A stretch of 15,098 nucleotides of DNA from JBIOHJ01 sp044448905 (GTDB lineage: Bacteria; Bacteroidota; Bacteroidia; AKYH767-A; OLB10), in NCBI GenBank assembly GCA_044448905.1, contig JBIOHJ010000083.1:1-15098 (forward strand), written 5' to 3'. The notes under the pieces were generated by a model. That model was not told the origin of the DNA and did not search any database. It was given only the letters and a program-made list of their open reading frames with translations. The translations under genes and the position numbers were made by a program. Shown piece by piece: positions 1 through 8,400 of this stretch. Each line of letters begins with the position of its first letter. Positions within the stretch are counted from its first letter, which is position 1.

Positions 1-875
1 AACTTTCTTTGCGTATTCAAAGCAGCTATGTTGAATTAAAAGATATAGCCGCTGAACTTGAAGTTGTACAGGAAGAAATTAATTTTAATCCTGAACGTGC
101 TGAACTAATTAATGAGCGGCTGAATACAATTTATAAATTGGAACAAAAGCACAGGGTAAATACTTCAGAAGACCTGCTGAAGTTCCAAAACGAATTTTCT
201 GAGAAGCTGAGCAGTTATCAAACCCTGGAAGATGATTTAAAAAAACTGGAATCGGAGTCCGAAAAGAAAAAAAGCGAATTGCTGAAGCTTGCATCAGCCA
301 TCAGCATAAATCGTAAACTAGCAGCAGTAAAAATTGAAAAAGAAATAAAAAAAATGCTTGGAGAAGTTGGTATGCCTGATGCAGTATTAAAAATTGAGTT
401 AACACAATCAGAAGATGAAACGTTCAATGAAAACGGAATCGATAGAATTAATTTTTTGTTTTCAGCCAATAAAGGAATACACTACCAGGAGTTAAGTAAA
501 GTTGCATCAGGCGGAGAGTTGTCAAGACTCATGTTGTGCATTAAAGCGATGATTGCGAAACTCACTTCTTTGCCGACAATTATATTTGATGAAATTGATT
601 CGGGAGTTTCGGGTGAGATTGCATTTAAAGTTGGAAACATAATTAAAAAAATATCTGATGAACACCAGGTGATTGCAATTACGCATCTTCCGCAAATGGC
701 GGGGAAAGGCGATACACATTATCTTGTTTACAAGGAAACTGGAAAAAATACAACTGCAACCAAAGTAAAAGAGCTTAGTGAAAAGGAACGCGTGAATGAA
801 ATAGCAAAAATGTTAAGCGGAGAAAAGCTGACTGAAGTAGCTATTGAGAATGCGAAAGAACTGTTAGAAAAATAA
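1..875 (+). CDS. recN: DNA repair protein RecN, C-terminal part (5' end outside window)
   Basis: This is the C-terminal half of RecN, an SMC-like ATPase that acts at DNA double-strand breaks during recombinational repair in the cytoplasm. The frame is open from base 3, so there is no start codon here and the upstream half is missing (about 290 of the usual roughly 550 residues are visible). The first ~100 codons are rich in Glu, Lys and Leu and fit the end of the coiled-coil arm. The C-terminal ATPase lobe follows: ABC signature ASGGELSRL (about 504-530), Walker B/D-loop IIFDEIDSGVSGE (about 579-617) and switch histidine in ITHLPQMA (about 678-701), followed by the RecN-typical KGDTHYLVYK. 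The Walker A half lies outside the window. The fabI-type gene starts 23 bases downstream on the same strand, so the two are probably co-transcribed. The family call is secure. Confidence 0.95.
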   Translation, partial: LSLRIQSSYVELKDIAAELEVVQEEINFNPERAELINERLNTIYKLEQKHRVNTSEDLLKFQNEFSEKLSSYQTLEDDLKKLESESEKKKSELLKLASAISINRKLAAVKIEKEIKKMLGEVGMPDAVLKIELTQSEDETFNENGIDRINFLFSANKGIHYQELSKVASGGELSRLMLCIKAMIAKLTSLPTIIFDEIDSGVSGEIAFKVGNIIKKISDEHQVIAITHLPQMAGKGDTHYLVYKETGKNTTATKVKELSEKERVNEIAKMLSGEKLTEVAIENAKELLEK

Positions 876-898
876 AACATTAAATTTAAACTTTATTT

Positions 899-1708
899 AT
901 GTACAATTTACTAAAAGGAAAACGCGGTATCGTTTTCGGAGCACTCGACTCAAATTCCATCGCCTGGAAAGTTGCAAAACGCTGTCATGAAGAAGGCGCT
1001 GCTTTTACGTTAACGAATGCACCGGTGGCTTTGCGGCTTGGTGCCATCAATCAGCTCGCAACTGAATGCAACTCCCAGGTGATTCCTGCTGATGTAACTT
1101 CTGATATTGATTTGGAAAACCTTTTAGATAAGTCAACAGAAATACTTGGAGGAAAAATAGATTTCATTTTACATTCCGTTGGAATGTCATTAAACATCCG
1201 TAAAGGGAAATCATATACCGGACTCGACTATGAATTTTTGAAAAAGACATTGGATATTTCAGCAATTTCACTTCACCGTCTTTTGCAGGCATGCATGAAG
1301 AAGGATGCAATAACAGAGTGGGGGAGTGTGGTAGCATTAACATACATTGCAGCACAAAGAGTTTTCCCCGATTACAATGATATGGCTGATGCAAAATCAT
1401 TGCTCGAATCCATCACGCGTAATTTCGGTTATCAGTATGGTGTAAAGAAAAAAGTAAGGGTGAATACCATTTCGCAATCTCCTACTAAAACTACAGCAGG
1501 CAGTGGAGTAAAAGGGTTTGATGCCTTCTTCAATTATGCCGAAGCAATGTCACCGCTTGGAAATGCGTCTGCAGAAGGTTGCGCTAATTATTGCGTAGCT
1601 ATGTTTTCTGATTTGACAAGAATGGTAACTATGCAAAACTTATTTCATGATGGTGGATTTTCATTTACCGGTGTGAGTTTACCGGTTATGGAAAAGTTTA
1701 TGACGTGA
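899..1708 (+). CDS. fabI: Enoyl-[acyl-carrier-protein] reductase, FabI type (SDR family)
   Basis: This 269-residue short-chain dehydrogenase reduces trans-2-enoyl-ACP to acyl-ACP, the last step of each fatty acid elongation cycle, in the cytoplasm. The divergent FabI-style nucleotide-binding loop is seen as GALDSNSIAW (residues 14-23) in place of the classical SDR GxxxGxG. The FabI catalytic set is present: Tyr149, Tyr159 and Lys166 in YIAAQRVFPDYNDMADAK, giving the Y-x6-K spacing. Further FabI landmarks are LHSVGMS near 91-97 and VRVNTISQSPTKTTAGSG at 186-203, the substrate-loop region. The length fits FabI (about 260-270). The ATG at 899 gives the MYNLLKGKRGIVFGA start that is typical of Bacteroidota homologues. 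The gene lies 23 bases after recN and probably shares its transcript; gdh follows after 66 bases. InhA-like or other SDR functions are less likely because both active-site tyrosines are kept. Confidence 0.93.
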   Translation: MYNLLKGKRGIVFGALDSNSIAWKVAKRCHEEGAAFTLTNAPVALRLGAINQLATECNSQVIPADVTSDIDLENLLDKSTEILGGKIDFILHSVGMSLNIRKGKSYTGLDYEFLKKTLDISAISLHRLLQACMKKDAITEWGSVVALTYIAAQRVFPDYNDMADAKSLLESITRNFGYQYGVKKKVRVNTISQSPTKTTAGSGVKGFDAFFNYAEAMSPLGNASAEGCANYCVAMFSDLTRMVTMQNLFHDGGFSFTGVSLPVMEKFMT

Positions 1709-1774
1709 GCAAACAATAATTATTTTTCCTTTTTTTTATCATTTAATATTTTACCTGCATAAACTCTATATCCT

Positions 1775-3199
1775 ATGAAAACTGATCTTGAAAACGGAAG
1801 CAAATTTTATAATGATGTGCTCGCTGCATTTGACAAAGCTGCCGCATTTACATCCTTTGAACCCGGCTTGCTGCACCAGATAAAAATCTGTAACAGCATT
1901 TATAAAATGTATTACCCGATTGAAATTGATGGAAAGGTACGGGTTATTGAAGGCATTCGCGTGCAACACAGTCATCACAAAACCCCAACAAAAGGAGGTA
2001 TCCGTTACAGCGAATTTGTAAGCGAAGATGAAGTGAAAGCGCTGGCTACTTTAATGACTTTTAAATGCGCGGTTGTCGATGTTCCTTTCGGAGGAGCTAA
2101 GGGAGGAATCAAAGTAAATCCTTCAGAATATTCTCAAAAAGAATTGGAGCGCATTACACGCAGGTACACAACCGAGCTGATTAAAAAAAATATGATTGGT
2201 CCGGCAGTTGATGTACCTGCACCCGATTATGGCAGCGGTCCTCGTGAAATGGCATGGATTGCCGATACTTATGCAACTTTTAAATATGATGATTTGAATG
2301 CGCTAGGTTGTGTAACCGGCAAACCGCTTGGACAGGGGGGAATTCACGGAAGAACTGAAGCAACAGGACAAGGAGTTTATTTTGGATTACGTGAAGCAAT
2401 AAGCAGTACCGAAGATATGAAAGCACGCGGACTAACAGCAGGCATTGCCGGAAAAAAAATAATTGTGCAGGGTATTGGTAACGTGGGATTCTTCTCCGCA
2501 AAATTTTGCATGGAAGGCGGAGGAATAATTATTGGTATTGCAGAGCGGGAGGGAGGCATTTATAATGAAAAGGGATTGGATGTGGAAGCGGTTTTCAAAC
2601 ATCGCAATGAAACAAAAAGCATTTTAAATTATCCGGGCGCGAAAAATATAGAGAATTCGTTAGCCCTTCTTGAAATGGATTGCGATATTCTTATTCCGGC
2701 TGCTTTGGAAAACCAGATTACTGCTGAAAATGCGTCACGCATAAAAGCAAAAGTGATTGCAGAAGGAGCCAACGGCCCAATAACAAAAGAAGCCGAAGAA
2801 ATTTTGAATAAAAAAAATGTATTAATTATTCCCGATCTGTTTCTGAATGCCGGAGGAGTAACTGTTTCTTATTTTGAATGGCTGAAAAATCTTTCGCACG
2901 TACGGTTTGGGAGAATGGAAAAACGTTTCCAGGAAATGTCGAGTTCGCAATTGGTAAATGCCGTAGAACGTATCACAGGAAAATCACTTGACGCACGCGA
3001 TAAAAAAATTCTTACCCACGGTGCAGATGAAATTGATTTGGTAAAAAGCGGGCTGGAAGAAACAATGATTTTTGCTTACAATGAAATCCGCGAAGTGAAA
3101 ATGAAAAATCCAAAAATTACTGATCTGCGGACTGCCGCATTTGTTACCGGGATCAATAAGCTGGGAGTGGCTTACCAGTCGCTTGGAATTTTTCCGTAA
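1775..3199 (+). CDS. gdhA: Glu/Leu/Phe/Val dehydrogenase, most likely glutamate dehydrogenase
   Basis: This 474-residue cytoplasmic amino acid dehydrogenase probably interconverts glutamate and 2-oxoglutarate plus ammonia with NAD(P)H. The N-terminal ELFV dimerisation/catalytic domain covers about residues 40-175. It contains the substrate and catalytic lysines in TKGGIR (Lys73), LMTFKC (Lys97) and VPFGGAKGG (Lys109), and the catalytic aspartate in VPAPDYG (Asp151). The Rossmann domain follows, with GIGNVG at 233-238 and the family stretch AEGANGP at 329-335, then LFLNAGGVTVSYFEW (355-369). The C-terminus carries KNLSHVRFGRMEKRF, a form I associate with Bacteroidota enzymes. The length is slightly above the usual 420-450, owing to the C-terminal segment. 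The gene follows fabI by 66 bases without a visible terminator, so it may be read through, but it could have its own promoter. The cofactor (NAD or NADP) cannot be settled by eye, and leucine dehydrogenase is less likely at this length. Confidence 0.9.
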   Translation: MKTDLENGSKFYNDVLAAFDKAAAFTSFEPGLLHQIKICNSIYKMYYPIEIDGKVRVIEGIRVQHSHHKTPTKGGIRYSEFVSEDEVKALATLMTFKCAVVDVPFGGAKGGIKVNPSEYSQKELERITRRYTTELIKKNMIGPAVDVPAPDYGSGPREMAWIADTYATFKYDDLNALGCVTGKPLGQGGIHGRTEATGQGVYFGLREAISSTEDMKARGLTAGIAGKKIIVQGIGNVGFFSAKFCMEGGGIIIGIAEREGGIYNEKGLDVEAVFKHRNETKSILNYPGAKNIENSLALLEMDCDILIPAALENQITAENASRIKAKVIAEGANGPITKEAEEILNKKNVLIIPDLFLNAGGVTVSYFEWLKNLSHVRFGRMEKRFQEMSSSQLVNAVERITGKSLDARDKKILTHGADEIDLVKSGLEETMIFAYNEIREVKMKNPKITDLRTAAFVTGINKLGVAYQSLGIFP

Positions 3200-3264
3200 T
3201 GAAAATTTTGAGCTTTTCAGCTATGCTTTTCTTTTTTTGCTTTTGCAATAGCTTCGGATTTTAA
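3199..3264 (+). other. 21-codon signal-peptide-like small ORF overlapping the gdh stop
   Basis: The gdh stop TAA (3197-3199) shares its last base with an ATG, forming TAATG, a classical coupling overlap. The frame runs 21 codons to TAA at 3262-3264. It encodes a Lys near the N-terminus followed by a very hydrophobic, Phe-rich stretch with two Cys, then Asn-Ser-Phe-Gly, which looks like a bacterial signal peptide or a tiny membrane protein. No mature part follows, because the stop comes directly after the would-be cleavage region. It may be a translationally coupled microprotein, the remnant of a lost secreted-protein gene, or chance. Translation is unproven. Confidence 0.25.
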
Positions 3265-3293
3265 AAAAGTTTTATAGAAAAATGCAAATAAAA

Positions 3294-3319
3294 AAACCGG
3301 GAGGATTATCTCCCGGTTT
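3294..3319. terminator. Bidirectional intrinsic terminator between gdhA and the DUF3455 gene
   Basis: A perfect 10-bp stem, AAACCGGGAG (3294-3303) with CTCCCGGTTT (3310-3319), encloses the six-base loop GATTAT. On the minus strand it is followed by a T-run (complement of the A-rich 3284-3296), and on the plus strand by a T-rich stretch (ACTTTTATCAATTTTTG). It sits 95 bases after gdhA and 20 bases after the stop of the convergent lipoprotein gene, so it probably ends transcription from both sides and is strongest for the minus strand. Confidence 0.85.
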
Positions 3320-3339
3320 CACTTTTATCAATTTTTGTC

Positions 3340-3936
3340 TTAGTCAGCGCAGTAAAAGTAATATTCTGCCGTATAAGGAACGCGAGCCTGCTGGCCCACC
3401 GTTGAAGCATTAGCTCCTGTTGCTGGTGCTAACCCCCCGGTAGTATTCACACGCTGAATATACGTTGTTCCCTCATAGATTCCCGGCCCCTGTGATGATA
3501 CTGCACCCAGCAGCAACCAGGGAATGGCAGTCGCATCAACTGTAACACCCTGCAATCTTGTTCCCGCCACCTTGCTTCCGCTATTGCTCTCCCATGTAGG
3601 ACCTGCGTAGTGTGTGCCCACACCATTGCCGTTGAAACCTGCATTGGCATAGAGCGCTGCTTCCGGTGCCGTGAACACCCATGCGAAAACTCCGGGCGAA
3701 GTTTCGGTACACGTGTATATCTGCACCCCTGAAGCAAAAACGTGATAGCTAACTCTGTTTCCGGCAGGAACTTCTAAGATAGGTGGAACAACTGGCCCGT
3801 TACGTTCGCCTGAGTTTACTGTTGAACCTGTTTGTTCTGTTGCAGGCTCTATTGAATTATTCTTTTGACAGGCAGAGAATACAACTGCTGTAAACAACGC
3901 CATCAGCGCGAATACACTAATCTTGTTTTTTTTCAT
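3340..3936 (-). CDS. DUF3455 family putative lipoprotein
   Basis: This is a 198-residue exported protein of unknown function. The N-terminus MKKNKISVFALMALFTAVV is a signal peptide ending in FSAC, so Cys23 is the likely lipidated cysteine. A low-complexity linker (about 24-52) follows. The remainder matches my memory of the DUF3455 family: VPAGNRVSYHVFASGVQIYTC (56-76, read in two pieces), THYAGPTWESNSGSKVAGTR (108-127), the AIPWLLL block (137-143), the YIQRVNTTGGLAP block (159-171) and a Tyr-rich end. No catalytic motif is recognised. The gene is clearly richer in G+C than its surroundings: three 60-base rows that I counted give 53-60%, against about 33% in the next gene upstream. That suggests acquisition from another lineage. 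It lies 64 bases downstream of the coiled-coil protein gene on the same strand and could share its transcript, ending at the hairpin at 3294-3319. Confidence 0.8.
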   Translation of the reverse strand: MKKNKISVFALMALFTAVVFSACQKNNSIEPATEQTGSTVNSGERNGPVVPPILEVPAGNRVSYHVFASGVQIYTCTETSPGVFAWVFTAPEAALYANAGFNGNGVGTHYAGPTWESNSGSKVAGTRLQGVTVDATAIPWLLLGAVSSQGPGIYEGTTYIQRVNTTGGLAPATGANASTVGQQARVPYTAEYYFYCAD

Positions 3937-4000
3937 TTTGATTTTGTTTTAAATTGTGATTATATTATTGTTGATTTATTTTTTTGTTTAAATTATTTTC

Positions 4001-4621
4001 TCATTTCATCAATATCAATTTTTTACAATCTAATTTCCTTTCATCAATAATTAAACAGTAATTATAAGTTCCTGCTTTTAATTCGCCTGCATTAATAACG
4101 CATTGACCATATCCTGATTCGTTTACAAAATAATTTGCAACTTCCACTCCATTATAATCTGATAAACTGATAATTGCGTGCTTAAATACCTGTGCAATAA
4201 AATAGGTTATTGTAGAACTTTCAGATGCAGAGCCTGGTAACACCTGTTCCAAAAAGGATTCCCCGCAGAGAATGGCAGAGCTTTTCGCATTGGTACATAA
4301 AAAGGTTTCTGTAGAAGGTTTAATTGTGAATTCCTGAATTACTTTCTGATACTGCTTTATTTCCGATTTCAATTTTTCAATCTTTTGCAATAAGTCATTA
4401 TATGCTTCTTCTGACATTTTTGCTTCCATCATAAGCACCATGTTTTTATATTCGAGCTCATCACAGTAATTATTATTCTTAAGATTTGTTTTTTCATATT
4501 TACTATCATTATTGCTTAAAATCATTGAATCAGTGGGATATGTTAAATTGTTTTGACCAATTCCTTTATGAAACAGAAACACCAGGTATAGCAGCATGAT
4601 TATTTTTAGTATCGTTTTCAT
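4001..4621 (-). CDS. Secreted coiled-coil protein with degenerate T9SS-like C-terminal domain
   Basis: The product is a 206-residue protein of unknown function. I chose the ATG at 4621 because it starts a clean signal peptide (MKTILKIIMLLYLVFLFHKG, cleavage likely near IGQ, residues 21-23). An in-frame ATG at 4663 would add 14 residues before that peptide. Residues 64-97 form a Lys/Glu/Leu heptad-like helix (EEAYNDLLQKIEKLKSEIK), probably a coiled coil. Residues 124-206 follow the pattern of the Bacteroidota C-terminal sorting-like domain: LEQ, then SSTITYFI, a central strand, NAGELKAGTYNYCLIID and a final KKLILMK. The usual Asn-Pro-Phe signature after LEQ is replaced by Gly-Ser-Ala. Domains of this kind often end trimer-like coiled-coil surface proteins. 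The gene lies downstream of the response regulator on the same strand, but has its own 171-base upstream region with the inverted repeat at 4690-4709. That suggests separate control by the two-component system. Confidence 0.65.
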   Translation of the reverse strand: MKTILKIIMLLYLVFLFHKGIGQNNLTYPTDSMILSNNDSKYEKTNLKNNNYCDELEYKNMVLMMEAKMSEEAYNDLLQKIEKLKSEIKQYQKVIQEFTIKPSTETFLCTNAKSSAILCGESFLEQVLPGSASESSTITYFIAQVFKHAIISLSDYNGVEVANYFVNESGYGQCVINAGELKAGTYNYCLIIDERKLDCKKLILMK

Positions 4622-4689
4622 GTCTTTAGATTTTAAAAAATTGAGTTTAGAATTTTCTTTCAAAGAAATATCAAAAAGTATCGCTTGTC

Positions 4690-4709
4690 AACTACCGAAC
4701 AGGGTAGCT
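4690..4709. promoter_or_regulatory. Inverted repeat, candidate response-regulator operator (copy 1)
   Basis: The sequence AACTACCGAACAGGGTAGCT contains CTACC (4692-4696) and GGTAG (4703-4707) separated by six bases. It matches copy 2 (8577-8596, read on the minus strand) at 15 of 20 positions with identical arm spacing. It lies 68 bases upstream of the ATG at 4621. On the minus strand TACTTTTT (4680-4673), close to the Bacteroidota -7 consensus TAnnTTTG, begins about 20 bases past its centre, so a bound regulator would cover the -33 region. The TACC/GGTA half-sites recall NarL-family sites. The function is inferred. Confidence 0.5.
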
Positions 4710-4792
4710 TTTTGAAGGGAGTAAAATGAAAACTAATTGAGAAAAGTCCGAAAAAGCTTTTGAAAAACAGTGTCGGAAAAGTTTAAATGTAT

Positions 4793-5428
4793 CTAAACAA
4801 TATGCTGGTTGATTGCCTTGGCAACAGCTTCTGTCATGGAGTGGACATGCAATTTTTCGTAAATATTTTTCATATGAAATCGGACAGTATCATAGCTGAT
4901 TGAACAGGCATCGGCAATCATCTTATAGCTCATTCCTTTTACAAGACAAGTGAGAATTTCTTTTTCGCGGGCTGAAAGGTCTTCATTAATCTGTGACTGA
5001 GGCAATGATAATTTTTGAAACATCTGCAGTACTTTATTTGCTATGCTTCCTGTTAATGGCGAACCACCGTTGGACACTTCCTTAATTGCATCCATTAATT
5101 CTCCCGGTGGAATTTTTTTCAGAACATACCCTGAGGCGCCAGCGCATATCGCAGCAAAAACTTTATCATCATCTTCAAAAACAGTTTGCATCAGAATGCG
5201 AATTGCGGAGTTATGTGCACGAATTATTTTCACGGCTTCAATTCCTGACATTCCAGGCATTTTGATATCCATTAATACAACATCCGGCTTTGACTGTTCG
5301 ATATTTTTTATCAGCTTATTGCAATCAGGAAACGCACCTGTGCAGGACAATCCTTCAGTAGCATTTATTAAATGTGAAAGCCCTTCACGTAAAACTTTAT
5401 AATCTTCAAAAATTGCAACTCTTATCAT
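4793..5428 (-). CDS. NarL/FixJ (LuxR-type) two-component response regulator
   Basis: This 211-residue cytoplasmic DNA-binding regulator is phosphorylated by a histidine kinase, almost certainly the one encoded just upstream. The receiver domain (1-120) shows the acidic pair Glu8-Asp9, the phospho-acceptor Asp54 in VVLMDIKMPGMSG, the switch Thr82, and the conserved lysine at 104 in ASGYVLKK. The GerE/LuxR helix-turn-helix (about 150-211) shows LSAREKEILTCLVKGMSYK and the recognition-helix region SYDTVRFHMKNIYEKLHV. Length and domain order are typical of the family, and all key residues are present. The kinase gene ends 54 bases upstream on the same strand, which indicates an operon. That gap contains an AT-only hairpin (5442-5460) and the short palindrome TACCCGGTA (5463-5471). 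The inverted repeats at 4690-4709 and 8577-8596 flank this gene pair and are its likely targets. Confidence 0.92.
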   Translation of the reverse strand: MIRVAIFEDYKVLREGLSHLINATEGLSCTGAFPDCNKLIKNIEQSKPDVVLMDIKMPGMSGIEAVKIIRAHNSAIRILMQTVFEDDDKVFAAICAGASGYVLKKIPPGELMDAIKEVSNGGSPLTGSIANKVLQMFQKLSLPQSQINEDLSAREKEILTCLVKGMSYKMIADACSISYDTVRFHMKNIYEKLHVHSMTEAVAKAINQHIV

Positions 5429-5482
5429 TTTTATTTTCTCTAATTATTTTTTAAATAATTTATACCCGGTACTAAGCATGTT

Positions 5483-8400
5483 TCAGGCTGCCTTAAAATT
5501 AAGCAATAACGATGTTCCTTCACCCGGCCGCGAATTGATATTCAAATTTCCTCCCAGCTCTTCGGCTCTTCTTTTCATATTTTTCAATCCGTTGCCTTCA
5601 TTAATATTATTGATGTCAAACCCAACACCATTGTCCTGTATTGCCAAACGCATTTGATTTTCCACAAGATGTATCGAAATGAGAACACTTGTTGCGTGGG
5701 CATATTTTGAAATGTTGTTAACGGCTTCTTTAAATATAAGATAAAAATTTTTGCGCTGCTCCATTCTCAGCTTATGCGCTATTATTTCGTTTGAACAATC
5801 AAAATTCAGTTTGATGCTTTTTACAGTGAATAATTCCGTGGCAAAATTTTTCATCCGCGCAAGTACGTCTCCCAGCTTATCATTTTTGGGATTAATAGTC
5901 CAGACAATGTCATGAATGGCTTCAGACATACTGCGCGTAGTCGTATCTATTTTTTCCAGGAATGGTCCAATGTCTTCCTCTTTGTTTCCTGTTCTTTTCC
6001 TTAGAATCTCTATAAATACTGATATGCTGCTCAGACCAGAACCAATATCGTCATGTAAATCACTTGCAATTTTATTTCTTACCCGTTGCAATGTTAAAAT
6101 CTGCTCAAGCCTTGTATAATAAATCAAAAAACTGATTAATCCGGTTGTAAAAAGGCACAACACAAAAAACCACCATGTTTTCCAAAACGGGCCGTCCACA
6201 TGAATCTTTATTTCTGATACAGGAACGTTCCATTGATCAGGTTTGTTGGTTGCCTTATAGCGCAGCAGATAATCGCCTCCCGGCAGGTTCGTATAAGTAG
6301 CAAACGTTCGTGCATCGTTATAGTTCCATCCTTTATCAAAACCATCAAGCATATACGCAAAGCGCGTTTTATCGGGATCAATAAAATTAATCCCGACAAA
6401 TTCAAAGGTGACTGCATTGTCGCGATAATTAAAACTTAGTTGTTTATCAGTTGGTTTAATTATAAAACTATCACCGGATTTTTTGTAAGAAACCAAAACA
6501 ACCTTTGGTAAATTCCCATTTGTCTTTAATTGATCGGGTCGAAAACTTACTAAGTAATTATCGCAACCGGAATAAATCGTTCCATCGCTCGTCAGCAAAC
6601 TTGAAGTATATGTGAATTGATTAGAAGGTAAACCATCGGAAAAATTATAAACTACAGTTTTTTCTGTGCTCAGGTCAAACTTGTTCAAGCCATTGTCTGC
6701 ATTTATCCATAAATTACTTTGTTTATCAAAAAGCAACGCACCCAATGCATTGCTCGATAAGCCATTGCGGCTGTCGTAATGGGTAAATTGTTTTGAAGCA
6801 ATGTGGTATTTATATAAGCCTCCCTGTAAAGAAGAAATCCAGAGGCTGCCTTTATCATCATTAAGCAGCGCAGCGATCCATGAATTATTGCTGCTGTCTT
6901 TGTTTTCGGGTAGCTTAAAATTAAAAATGGAATTGTCTGATGTATTAATGCAGGATAAATCATTAGTGGTGTAGCCAAGCCAAAGTCTTCCCTGCTTATC
7001 CAAAGAAGCGCAGGTGGAACCCTGCGAATTTTTTATGAGCGGATGCAGCGAATCTTCTTTCGAGTAATGTATGTACTCTTTTGTTTTAAAATTATATTTC
7101 AAATACCCGTTTCCCCACACACCAATCCAGAAATTTTCATTTTTATCTTTAATAATTGACATGGTTATGATCTCGGTGAGTTCCTGAACTTTTTCAGGTA
7201 ACTCTTTCTTTAAAGGGATAAATTTTTTTGTGATGGTTTCAAACCTGGCAAGCCCACCGGTTGTACCCATCAGTAATTTATTATTTTCATAATACAATGC
7301 GCTCACCTGGTTATAATCGCCAGGAAAAGTAAAGTGCTCCATTTCTCCTGTTGAAGGATTTAATCCAAATAATCCTTTCGACAAAGTGCCGATCCAAATT
7401 TTTCCGCTGTCACCTTCAATAAAAGTCTCGCTCGCATCATCAAGTAAAAAATTCTCAATTACTTTTTTATTGTAATAGGTTTTAAATTGAGTTTGTATAG
7501 GGTTGACATAATCAATCCCGCGGTTGGTTGCGATAAAAATGGTGCCTTGTTCATCACGTAAAAGATGAGTTGCACCCTTATCGCTTACGGCTTGCGGATT
7601 ATTGCGGTCAGGACCATAAAATCGTGCATCCCCTGTTTTAATATTAACACTCACGATTCCACGTCCGAAAGTTGTAGCCCATAGCTCATTATTACTTGAC
7701 CTGCATAATGAAAGATAACTGATTCCCGAAGGATGTGGATCGTTTAATAATGGAATCGAATCCAGGTGATCGCTTCCATAGCGGAATTTATAAACTCCAG
7801 TATATCTCCATGTAAGATAATAGGCTACCGAATCACCATCATTATAAAATGCCATGATATAAGGTTGATTTAAAATCGGCCAGTGCTTGGGATTGTATTC
7901 TTTGTTGCAAAAAACCTTTCCATCTTCGGTAAAAATCATTCCTGCCCATGTTGACATCCACAATCCCGATTTTGTCACAAAAAAACGATTTGGTAAACAG
8001 CGTAAAGTTTTAATAGAATCGTACAACGCTTCATTTGATAAAACATCAAAACGAATCGAATCAATTGAAACGGATAAAATATTTTGCAATGTTCCAAACC
8101 ACATTTTGTTTTTAAACATGGTTACAGAAACCACCCCGGTGTTAAATTCGATTTTCTGTCCGTTACAATTTGCTGAAGTATAATTAAGAAATTTATTTGT
8201 ACTCGGATCTAAAATGCTCAACCCGCCATCCGTACCAATCCATATCCGGTTTTTTGAATCTTCGCAAATTGAATTAATATCATTATTAAAAATCGAAGTG
8301 GAATCGCCAATCTGATGAATGTATCTCACCACATTGGATCCGTCAAAACGATTCAATCCTGCATTAGTGCCAATCCACAAAAAGCCGCGGCTGTCTTTCA

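Noticed and set aside
1663..1688. Repeated TTTACCGGT near the end of fabI, with another TTTTACCGGT at 14428-14437
   Set aside because: The fabI copies lie in well-conserved coding sequence and the third is isolated, with no consistent spacing or promoter context.
4622..4663. Upstream ATG at 4663 extending the coiled-coil protein by 14 residues
   Set aside because: The extension is polar and precedes a complete signal peptide, so the ATG at 4621 is the better start.
4747..4777. TCCGA...TCGGA inverted repeat downstream of the response regulator, possible terminator
   Set aside because: The arms are only five bases with a 21-base loop and a weak T-run, which is too poor to call.
5043..5402. 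119-codon plus-strand ORF opposite the response regulator, and similar long antisense frames in the kinase and clpC
   Set aside because: They lie entirely within well-supported genes on the other strand and encode no recognisable domain.
5442..5471. AT-only hairpin (AATTATTT-TTT-AAATAATT) followed by the palindrome TACCCGGTA between the kinase and regulator genes
   Set aside because: The hairpin has no G-C pairs and is unlikely to terminate transcription. The palindrome has a one-base centre rather than the six-base spacing of the two candidate operators, so I do not count it as a third copy.
6909..6918. GGGTAG and other single CTACC/GGTAG half-sites inside genes (for example 482-487, 3439-3443, 7825-7829)
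   Set aside because: None has a partner arm at the six-base spacing; they are single five-base matches expected by chance.
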